Shown here piece after piece: positions 25,872 to 33,079 of a DNA stretch of 64,000 nucleotides. The DNA comes from an uncultured Massilia sp. (GTDB lineage: Bacteria; Pseudomonadota; Gammaproteobacteria; Burkholderiales; Burkholderiaceae_D): the NCBI GenBank assembly GCA_913778765.1, contig CAJYXO010000163.1, forward strand, positions 1-64,000. The letters are read 5' to 3'. Position numbers and translations under genes: made by a program. The notes beneath the pieces were generated by a model. That model ran no database searches. It was not told the origin of the DNA and saw nothing but the letters and a program-made list of their open reading frames with translations. The first letter of the stretch is position 1. Each line of letters starts with the position of its first letter.

Positions 25872-26811
25872 GCGTGGCGCTGCCGAACAGGGGCACGGAC
25901 AGGTAGGAGAAACGCTTCTGCTCGATGCGCGACTTGGTCACCGCATCGAGGATGATGCCGCAGGCCAGCAGCACCACGCCGAACAGCATCAGCGCGGTGC
26001 ACAGCACGGCGGTCGGCAGGCGCGGCACCAGGCCGGTTTCCAGGTAGGTGGCGACCAGCGGGACCGCCAGGTCGATCGAGGCCAGCGCGAAGGCGGCGAA
26101 GGCGATCGAAAAGAAGGCCAGCGGCTTTTCCGACTTGAACAGGCGCAGGATCGTGACCAGGATGCGCACGCCGTCGCGGTACGTGCTGAGCTTGCTGACC
26201 GAGCCTTCGGGCCGCGAGCCGTAGACGGTCTCGATTTCGGCCACCGGCATGCGCAGTTCGAGCGCGTGCACCGTCAGTTCGGTCTCGATCTCGAAGCCGG
26301 AGGAATGGGCGGCGAAGGACTTGACGTAGCGCCGCGAAAAGACGCGGTAGCCGGACAGGATGTCGGTAAAGGTACGCCCGAAGATCGACGAGACGAAGCT
26401 GGTCAGCATGGTATTGCCGGCGCGGTGGCCGAAGCGGTAGGCCGCCTGTTCGGTGCTGACGCGGCAGCCCACGACCATGTCCAGGCCGTCCTGCAGCAGC
26501 CTGTCGACCAATTGCCGCGCCGCGCCGACGTCGTAGGTGCCGTCGCCGTCGATCATGACGTAGGCATCCGCTTCGACGTCCGCGAACATGCGCCGCACGA
26601 CGCTGCCCTTGCCCTGCATCGTGACCTTGTGCACGACGGCGCCGGCCTCGCGGGCGAGCTGGGCCGTGTTGTCGGTCGAGTTGTTGTCGAAGACGTGGAC
26701 TCGCGCTTCCGGCAGGTGGCTGCGGAAGGCGTGCACGAGAGCGCCGATGGTCAGCGCTTCGTTGTAGCAGGGGATGATGACGGCGATGCGCGGCTGCGGG
26801 GTAACGCTCAT
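25864..26811 (-). CDS. GT2 family glycosyltransferase (GtrB/DPM1-like)
   Basis: A 315-residue enzyme predicted to load a sugar from a nucleotide donor onto a polyprenyl phosphate. The GT-A domain (about 8-215) shows VIIPCYNEALTI, the acidic DGDGTYD motif and the acceptor-side SGYRVFSRR and EIETELTVHA. Two membrane helices follow (about 235-290), as in GtrB. It is the first gene of the GT2-gtrA-GT-C cassette. The sugar and the final acceptor cannot be told from sequence. Confidence 0.88.
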   Translation of the reverse strand: MSVTPQPRIAVIIPCYNEALTIGALVHAFRSHLPEARVHVFDNNSTDNTAQLAREAGAVVHKVTMQGKGSVVRRMFADVEADAYVMIDGDGTYDVGAARQLVDRLLQDGLDMVVGCRVSTEQAAYRFGHRAGNTMLTSFVSSIFGRTFTDILSGYRVFSRRYVKSFAAHSSGFEIETELTVHALELRMPVAEIETVYGSRPEGSVSKLSTYRDGVRILVTILRLFKSEKPLAFFSIAFAAFALASIDLAVPLVATYLETGLVPRLPTAVLCTALMLFGVVLLACGIILDAVTKSRIEQKRFSYLSVPLFGSATHA

Positions 26812-26881
26812 GAAATTGAAAAATTATAGCATTCGCCAGACCATATTGAACGTTCGGCAACTTCATGAGCGCATTGCCGAG

Positions 26882-27097
26882 TCAGCAAGCGCGCCGCCAC
26901 TCTGGCTTGGCCAGCACCCGCAGCGCGGTCGCGAAATCGACGCGCTGGTGTTCCAGCGCCTGCGCCGCCGCGTGAATGCTGCGCGCTCGCAAGGCGTCGC
27001 GGATTTTTTCCGCAGTCTGGTGGTCGGTGCGGCGGTCGCCCAGGGTGTCGCGCGGGTTGCGGGGCTGGCTGTGATCGTCGATCCATTGGTAGCTCAT
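26882..27097 (-). CDS. Small conserved protein, paralogue 1 of a tandem pair
   Basis: A 71-residue basic protein of unknown function. The core DRRTDHQTAEKIRDALRARS, then IHAAAQALEHQRVDFATALRVLA, is predicted helical. The neighbour at 27245-27478 is 27 of 46 identical by eye over this core. The start at 27097 is supported by AAGGGAGAA a few bases upstream. It could be a small regulatory or DNA-associated protein, but nothing proves that. Confidence 0.68.
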   Translation of the reverse strand: MSYQWIDDHSQPRNPRDTLGDRRTDHQTAEKIRDALRARSIHAAAQALEHQRVDFATALRVLAKPEWRRAC

Positions 27098-27244
27098 GGC
27101 GTTCTCCCTTGTTGAAATGACATGATCTCGCCTTGCCGGTCTGGCAACTTGGCGAAACTCAATGGAACAAGGGAGAGAGAGCAATGTGTCCTGGCCGGCA
27201 AGACCGGCGCAGGACGGGCGGAAAAAAAGGATGGACTGTTTGAT

Positions 27245-27478
27245 TTATCCGCTGGCAGGCGCGTCCTGGCTCTTTCGGCGCCTCACCTTGCCGAGCTCAT
27301 CGTTGGTGCCGGCAAGCACCCGCAGCGCCACCTGCACGTCGACCTGCAAGTGGTCCATGGCGACAGCCGCCGCCTGGATGCTGCCGGCGCGCAGGGCGTC
27401 GCGGATGTCGCCGGCGGTCCGGTCGTCGATGCGGCGTTCGAAACGGCGTTTGCTGGTGTACGGGGAATATTGACTCAT
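27245..27478 (-). CDS. Small conserved protein, paralogue 2 of a tandem pair
   Basis: A 77-residue basic protein with the core ERRIDDRTAGDIRDALRAGS, then IQAAAVAMDHLQVDVQVALRVLA, and a Lys/Arg-rich tail (VRRRKSQDAPASG). The start at 27478 follows GGAGG with good spacing; an ATG at 27508 is less likely. It is the upstream member of a tandem duplication with the gene at 26882-27097, separated by about 150 bases. Function is unknown. Confidence 0.68.
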   Translation of the reverse strand: MSQYSPYTSKRRFERRIDDRTAGDIRDALRAGSIQAAAVAMDHLQVDVQVALRVLAGTNDELGKVRRRKSQDAPASG

Positions 27479-27553
27479 GTTCGCCTCCACAGTGAAAGGT
27501 AGAGGCATGATCGCGCAATTACGTTTGGGAAATCTTGGTTGCAGTCAAGAAAC

Positions 27554-27895
27554 TCAAGATAGTCTGGCGTGGGTCAAGATGATCCAGGCGACGGTGATCA
27601 CCACCATGCCGGTCAGCGTCACGCAGGACCAGGTGAAGAACCAGGCCGACAGCAGGCCGGCCTGCAGCACCTTTTCGAACAGCACGCCGAGCGCGAAATC
27701 GAAGGCGGTGAGAAAGGACCAGCGGCGCAGGTAGACCGGCAGGTAACGGCTCATCTTGCGGTTGTGCTGGAAGGCGGCGTGACGCTCGAGGCGGGTGCGG
27801 GCGGCGCCGACGTCGCGGAACAGCCAGTCGAAGAACAGGAAGCGGTAGAGCAGGGAGCGGAAGGGCAGTTCGCTTGGGTCCTTGTCGTTCGTCAT
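27554..27895 (-). CDS. Small membrane protein of unknown function
   Basis: A 113-residue protein with a charged N-terminal half (SLLYRFLFFDWLFRDVGAARTRLERHAAFQHNRKMSR is rich in Arg and aromatics) and two hydrophobic segments (about 62-80 and 85-108). Start 27895 is chosen at MTNDKDP; an in-frame ATG at 27940 has no conserved extension. It is transcribed leftward between the REP-like element and the tandem paralogues. No recognised domain. Confidence 0.6.
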   Translation of the reverse strand: MTNDKDPSELPFRSLLYRFLFFDWLFRDVGAARTRLERHAAFQHNRKMSRYLPVYLRRWSFLTAFDFALGVLFEKVLQAGLLSAWFFTWSCVTLTGMVVITVAWIILTHARLS

Positions 27896-28004
27896 GATCT
27901 TGCTGCCTGGGCGATGTCGTGATTGCTCATGGTACGGCAAGCGGCGTGGTTGGCTTGTGCGGTGGCTAACTGAATCGTGTGGAGATACCGGAGTTCACGC
28001 GGAG

Positions 28005-28033
28005 CTTGGATTCCCGCCTGCGCGGGAATGACG
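28005..28033. repeat. REP-like intergenic element (copy B)
   Basis: Hairpin ATTCCCGC-ctgc-GCGGGAAT (28010-28029) in the same CTTGGATTCCCGCC...GGAATGACG context as copy A. It lies between cphA and the small membrane protein gene. Confidence 0.85.
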
Positions 28034-28050
28034 TTCGTCGGGCAACAATA

Positions 28051-28073
28051 GAAAACGGGCGCCGCAGCGCCCG
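28051..28073 (-). terminator. Rho-independent terminator after cphA
   Basis: On the minus strand: CGGGCGC-tgcg-GCGCCCG (28056-28073) followed by TTTTC. It sits 25 bases beyond the cphA stop. Confidence 0.85.
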
Positions 28074-28097
28074 CTCTCCGTGCTCAAGCCTGAAGCA

Positions 28098-30674
28098 TCA
28101 AGCCTTCGCTTCCGCCACCCGTTTCGAAATATGCGCCAGCGCCTCGTCGACCTGGTCGATCAGGATCAGCGACAGGTCGCCCGGCTGCAGGCGCGCCAGT
28201 GCGCGGTCGATGGCGACGAACTCGCCGCGGATCTCTTCGACATGGCTGGTGCGCGGCGCGCCTTGCAGGCCTTCGCGCAGCAGGGCCACGACTTCGCCTT
28301 CCGAGCGGCCGCGCTGGCACTGGTCTTCGTACAGCAGCACCTCGTCGAACGATTTACCCAGGATGCGCGTCTGGTCGCGGATGTCCTCGTCGCGGCGGTC
28401 GCCGGCGCCGCTGATCACCACCGAGCGGCGCCGGGCCGGCATGGCTTCGACGGCGCTGGTCAGGGCCTGGATCGCGTCCGGGTTGTGACCGTAGTCGGCG
28501 ATCACCGTCGCGCCCTTGTAATCGAAGACGTTGAAGCGGCCCGGCGCGTTGTCGCTTTCGCCGACAAACGTCTTCAGGCCGGTGCGGATCGTGCTCCAGT
28601 CGATCCCGACGGCCCAGGCCGCGGCCACCGAGGCCATCACGTTCTCGACCTGGAAGCCGATCACGCCGCCGCGGGTAATCGGCACCTCTTTCAGGTCGAT
28701 GCGTTCCTCGAGCTTGCCCTGCGCCGCCACCAGGAAGCCCTTGTCGACGTAGACGATGCGGCGGCCCTGGGCGCGGTGCTTCTGCATGATCGGCAGCGAG
28801 CAGTCCAGCGCGAAATAGGTGACGTCGCCGCGGGTGTTCTCGGCCATGCCGGCGACGATCGGGTCGGCCGCGTTCAGCACCGCCATGCCGCCCGGCGCCA
28901 CGTTCTGCACGATCACGCGCTTCAGTACGGCCAGGTCTTCCAGCGTGGTGATGTAGTTCAGGCCGAGGTGGTCGCCGGCGCCGATGTTGGTCACCACCGC
29001 CACCTGGCAGCGGTCGAAGGCCAGGCCTTCGCGCAGCATGCCGCCGCGCGCCGTTTCGAACACGGCGGCATCCACGTCCGGGTGCAGCAGCACGTTGCGC
29101 GCGCTGCGCGGACCGCTGCAGTCGCCGCTGTCGATGCGGCGGCCCTGGATGTACACGCCATCGGTGTTCGTCATGCCGGTGCGCAGGCCGGAGGTCGCCA
29201 GCAGGTGCGCGATCACGCGCACGGTGGTGGTCTTGCCGTTGGTGCCGGTCACGGCCACCACCGGGATGCGGCCGTCGTCGCCGGGCGCGTACAGGGTGTC
29301 CATGATCGCTTCGCCCACCGCGCGGCCCTTGCCGAAGGACGGCGAGATGTGCATGCGCAGGCCCGGCGCGGCATTCACTTCGACGATGCCGCCGCCCTGT
29401 TCCTCGATGGGTTTCAGCACGCTGTCGCACACCAGGTCGACGCCGCAGATGTCGAGGCCGACCATGTGGGCGGCGGCGATGGCGCGCGCGGCCACTTCCG
29501 GATGCACGTCGTCCGTCACGTCGGTGGCCGAGCCGCCGGTCGAGAGGTTGGCGTTGTTGCGCAGGGTGACGCGCTGGCCTTTTGGCGGCACCGATTCGGC
29601 GTCGTAGCCCTGTTTCGCCAGCGAGGCGAGGGCGATGTCGTCGAAGCGGATCTTGGTGAGCGCGGTGCCGTGGCCGGTGCCGCGGCGCGGGTCCTGGTTG
29701 ACGGTGTCGACCAGCTGGCGCACCGTGTGCACGCCGTCGCCCACCACGTGCGGCGGATCGCGGCGCGCGGCGGCGATCAGACGGTTGCCGATCACCAGCA
29801 GGCGGTAGTCGTGGCCCGGCAGGTACTTTTCGACCAGGATGTCGTCGCGGAATTCGGCGGCGGCATGGAAGCCGGCGGTCAGCTGTTCGCGGGTGTTGAC
29901 GTTGACGGTCACGCCCTTGCCCTGGTTGCCGTCCTTCGGCTTGATCACGACCGGCAGGCCGATCTCCTGGGCGGCAAGCCAGGCATCGTCGGGGTCGACC
30001 GCGACGCGGCCCAGCGGCACCGGCACGCCGGCGGCATCGAGCAGCTTCTTGGTCAGTTCCTTGTCCTGGGCGATGGTCTCGGCGATGGCGCCGGTGGCGT
30101 CGATCTCGGCCGCCTGGATACGGCGCTGGCGGCTGCCCCAGCCGAACTGCACCAGGCTGCCTTCCGTCAGGCGGCGGAACGGGATGCCGCGCGCCACCCC
30201 GGCATGGACGATGGAACCGGTGGACGGGCCGAGGCGCACGTCTTCGTCGAGCTCGCGCAGCTGGGCCAGCGCGCCATCGAGGTCGAACGGCTGGTCGGCG
30301 CGCGCGGCCTGGAGCAGTTGCTCGGCCAGGGTCATCGCCAGGCGGCCGACGTCTTCCTCGCTGTACTCGACCACGACCTGGTAGATGCCGCGTTCGATGG
30401 TGGCGGTGGTGCGGCTGAAGGTGACCGGGCAGCCGGCCTGCGCCTGCAGGGCGAGGGCCGCGACTTCCAGCACCTGCGCCAGCGGGATGGTGTCGTCATG
30501 GCCCATCGGCTGCAACTGGCCGATCTGCGGGAACAGGGCGCGCAGGCGCGCCTCGAAGCCGGGCAGCGCCTTGATCGATTCTTCTTCCGGCGTGCAGGAA
30601 ACGACCGCCTCGATCGAGGTGTGATGGCTCCAGAGGTTGGGACCGCGCAGGGCCCGGACGCGTGATACTTCCAT
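28098..30674 (-). CDS. cphA: Cyanophycin synthetase
   Basis: Makes the storage polymer multi-L-arginyl-poly-L-aspartate in the cytoplasm using ATP. The 858 residues are a full-length CphA. An N-terminal domain (about 1-160) is followed by an ATP-grasp domain with KPKDGNQGKGVTV (about 245-257) and the GHDYRLLVIGNRLIAA strand; this domain adds aspartate. A Mur-ligase-like domain has the intact P-loop GTNGKTTTVR (about 475-484) and the downstream DYGHNPDAI block; it adds arginine. It lies 28 bases downstream of cphA', so both come from one transcript. AAGGA about 10 bases before the ATG supports the start. No cyanophycinase gene is in the window. Confidence 0.95.
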   Translation of the reverse strand: MEVSRVRALRGPNLWSHHTSIEAVVSCTPEEESIKALPGFEARLRALFPQIGQLQPMGHDDTIPLAQVLEVAALALQAQAGCPVTFSRTTATIERGIYQVVVEYSEEDVGRLAMTLAEQLLQAARADQPFDLDGALAQLRELDEDVRLGPSTGSIVHAGVARGIPFRRLTEGSLVQFGWGSRQRRIQAAEIDATGAIAETIAQDKELTKKLLDAAGVPVPLGRVAVDPDDAWLAAQEIGLPVVIKPKDGNQGKGVTVNVNTREQLTAGFHAAAEFRDDILVEKYLPGHDYRLLVIGNRLIAAARRDPPHVVGDGVHTVRQLVDTVNQDPRRGTGHGTALTKIRFDDIALASLAKQGYDAESVPPKGQRVTLRNNANLSTGGSATDVTDDVHPEVAARAIAAAHMVGLDICGVDLVCDSVLKPIEEQGGGIVEVNAAPGLRMHISPSFGKGRAVGEAIMDTLYAPGDDGRIPVVAVTGTNGKTTTVRVIAHLLATSGLRTGMTNTDGVYIQGRRIDSGDCSGPRSARNVLLHPDVDAAVFETARGGMLREGLAFDRCQVAVVTNIGAGDHLGLNYITTLEDLAVLKRVIVQNVAPGGMAVLNAADPIVAGMAENTRGDVTYFALDCSLPIMQKHRAQGRRIVYVDKGFLVAAQGKLEERIDLKEVPITRGGVIGFQVENVMASVAAAWAVGIDWSTIRTGLKTFVGESDNAPGRFNVFDYKGATVIADYGHNPDAIQALTSAVEAMPARRRSVVISGAGDRRDEDIRDQTRILGKSFDEVLLYEDQCQRGRSEGEVVALLREGLQGAPRTSHVEEIRGEFVAIDRALARLQPGDLSLILIDQVDEALAHISKRVAEAKA

Positions 30675-30702
30675 AAAACTTCGATCCTTTGTGATCTTGT
30701 AT

Positions 30703-32892
30703 TTAAATGTCGGCCTTCTGCACGGCCGCGTCGAAGGTGCGCAGGCCGGCGCAAATCAGGTCGGTCGGCACCTCCAGCGCCCAGCCGGCCGCGGATGCGG
30801 CGAGCACGGCTTCCGGCTGGCTTGCGGTGGCCGCCTTCAGCTTGGCGAGGCCCAGCAGCGGCGCTTCTTCGCTGCCCTGGGCCAGCACGATGTGCTGGTC
30901 GCGCAGGAAGGCGACGCGGCCGCCGCCGGCACGGTGCTGCTTCAATATGTCGTTGTTTTCGTCCAGCGCGTAGAAAATCACGCCGCCGTCGGACAGTTCG
31001 GCCAGCTGCACGACCTGCGGGTCGGCCGCGTTCAGCACGGCGGCGCCCTCGGACAGCACCACGTCGACCTGGCTGCGGACCACGTTGAACAGGGCGTCCT
31101 CGTCGCGCACGTACAGGTCTTCGACATCGGCCACCTGGCCCATCCCGGTCACCACGCCCACCAGGCAGCGGTCGTAGGGCAGGCCCTCGCTCAGGATCGC
31201 GCGCGCATTCGATTCGAACACGGCGGCCTGTACGTTGCGGTTGATGAGCAGGCGCTGGGCGGCGTCGAAGCGGGTGCAGTCGGCGCCGGTGACCTTGCGG
31301 CCGTCGAGGTAGAGACCGTGGCGGTTGGCCACGCCGGTGTACTTGCCGGCCAGGCGCAGCACGGTCGACACCAGGCGCGTGACCAGGGCCGCGTCGCGTC
31401 CGCCGCTCACGCCCACCACCGGAATGCGGCCGGCGGCGCCGTCGGCAGGGTCGGCGCCGGCGAACAGGTGCTCGACGATGGCTTTGCCGACTTCGCGCGG
31501 CTGGCCGGTGGCCGGCTTGATGTGGGCCAGCAGGCCCGGGCTGGAATTGACTTCGATGATGGCGCCGCGCTGTTCTTCCAGCGGACGCGAGATGTCTTCG
31601 CACACCAGGTCGATGCCGGCGATGTCGAGGCCGACCACGCGCGCGGCCAGCGCCGCCACGTAGGCGACGTCCGGATGCACCTCGTCGGTGACGTCGTCGG
31701 CGACGTTGCCGTTCGGCTGGATCAGCACCTTCCGGCCGGCCTGCGGCACGGACACCGCGGTCAGGCCCTGGCGCTGAAGGTCGAGCTTGATCTCATCGTC
31801 GTTCGGATTGACCAGGCCGAGCGGGTGTTCTTCGCTTTCGCCGCGGCGCGGGTCGGTGTTGATCTGGCTGTTGCACAGTTCGAGCACGGTGGACTGGCCG
31901 TCGCCCGTCACGAACAGCGATTCGCCCTTGGCGGCGGCGACCACCTTCGAGCCGACCACCAGCAGGCGGTGCTCGTTGCCCGGCACGTAGCGCTCGACCA
32001 GCACGGCGCTGGAATCGCCCGCTTCGGCGGCGATCGCGTACGCCGCCTTCACGTCCGCCTCGTTCATCAGGTTCAGGGTCACGCCGCGGCCATGGTTGCC
32101 GTCGACCGGTTTCACCACCACCGGCAGGCCGATGTCCTCGGCTTCGTCCCAGGCGGCCTCGCCGCTCCTCACGACCGCGCCTTCCGGCACCGGCACGCCG
32201 CAAGAGGCCAGCAAGGTCTTGGTCAGGTCCTTGTCGCTGGCGATGCTTTCGCCGATGGCGCTGGTGCGGTCGGTTTCGGCGGTCCAGATGCGGCGCTGGG
32301 CGGCGCCGTGGCCGAGCTGCACCAGGTTGCCCTCGGTCAGGCGGATCGAGGGGATGCGGCGCTCGGTGGCGGCATCGACGATGTTGGCGGTGGACGGGCC
32401 CAGGCAGTAGCGGTCGACCAGTTCGGTAAGCTGCGCCACGGTGGCCTTCATGTCGAAGCGCGTGTCGTTGATGGCGGCCATGATCAGGGCGTGGCCGGCC
32501 TGCAGCGCCGCGCGGCCGACGACTTCGTCGCGCGTGCGGAAGGCCATTTTATAGATGCCGCGGTCGCTGGTGGAGCGGGTCTTGCCGAAACCGGTCTTCA
32601 TGCCGGCCAGGTTCTGCAGTTCGAGGACGATGTGCTCGAGGATGTGGCCGGCCCAGGTGCCGTCGCGCAGGCGCTCCAGGAAGCCGCCGCGCTCGCCGAC
32701 GCCGCAGCGGTGCTCGATCAGGCCGGGCAGCCAGGCGGTCAGGCGTTCATTGAAACCGGGGAGGGTGTTCGAAGGACATTCTTCGAGTTCGCCGATGTCG
32801 AGCCAGGCCTCGATGACAGGGCGGTAGGTCCAGATGTTCGGTCCACGCAGGTGGGTTACACGAAGAATCTTAATGTCTTTCTTGTTTGTCAT
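30703..32892 (-). CDS. cphA': Cyanophycin synthetase-like protein CphA' with degenerate Mur-ligase P-loop
   Basis: A 729-residue CphA relative. The N-domain and ATP-grasp domain are intact (KPVDGNHGRGVTLN and GNEHRLLVVGSKVVAA). The Mur-ligase half is shorter, and its P-loop has decayed to GVSGGRDAALV (about residue 490), losing the GKT. It thus keeps one ATP site. In cyanobacteria a similarly reduced enzyme, CphA2, polymerises beta-aspartyl-arginine dipeptides; that job, or a helper role for CphA, is the best inference here. The start at 32892 (MTNKKDIKILRV) is preferred to 32934, which adds 14 non-conserved residues. It is the first gene of the cphA'-cphA operon. Confidence 0.88.
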   Translation of the reverse strand: MTNKKDIKILRVTHLRGPNIWTYRPVIEAWLDIGELEECPSNTLPGFNERLTAWLPGLIEHRCGVGERGGFLERLRDGTWAGHILEHIVLELQNLAGMKTGFGKTRSTSDRGIYKMAFRTRDEVVGRAALQAGHALIMAAINDTRFDMKATVAQLTELVDRYCLGPSTANIVDAATERRIPSIRLTEGNLVQLGHGAAQRRIWTAETDRTSAIGESIASDKDLTKTLLASCGVPVPEGAVVRSGEAAWDEAEDIGLPVVVKPVDGNHGRGVTLNLMNEADVKAAYAIAAEAGDSSAVLVERYVPGNEHRLLVVGSKVVAAAKGESLFVTGDGQSTVLELCNSQINTDPRRGESEEHPLGLVNPNDDEIKLDLQRQGLTAVSVPQAGRKVLIQPNGNVADDVTDEVHPDVAYVAALAARVVGLDIAGIDLVCEDISRPLEEQRGAIIEVNSSPGLLAHIKPATGQPREVGKAIVEHLFAGADPADGAAGRIPVVGVSGGRDAALVTRLVSTVLRLAGKYTGVANRHGLYLDGRKVTGADCTRFDAAQRLLINRNVQAAVFESNARAILSEGLPYDRCLVGVVTGMGQVADVEDLYVRDEDALFNVVRSQVDVVLSEGAAVLNAADPQVVQLAELSDGGVIFYALDENNDILKQHRAGGGRVAFLRDQHIVLAQGSEEAPLLGLAKLKAATASQPEAVLAASAAGWALEVPTDLICAGLRTFDAAVQKADI

Positions 32893-32978
32893 GAAAAATA
32901 TCTTGCCTGTTTGTGCCAAATTGCCGCTGCGCACATGTTGTATACTTGCTGAAACGAAGCTTAACGCGCCGAACCGAA

Positions 32979-33007
32979 TTCTGCCAGTGTCGCCCCCTCG
33001 ATAGAAT
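32979..33007 (+). promoter_or_regulatory. Weak candidate promoter of the ABC transporter/DUF1854 operon
   Basis: TTCTGC (32979-32984), a 17-base spacer and TAGAAT (33002-33007) read right in the 187-base divergent region. A second possible -10, TATACT (32941-32946), lacks a good -35. On the other strand I see no convincing promoter for cphA'. Confidence 0.3.
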
Positions 33008-33079
33008 ACCGTACGCCTGTCAACCGGCGTGCCCTGCTCAGCGTTCCATCCTTTTGAGCATCCCGCATTCCGATAGCTA

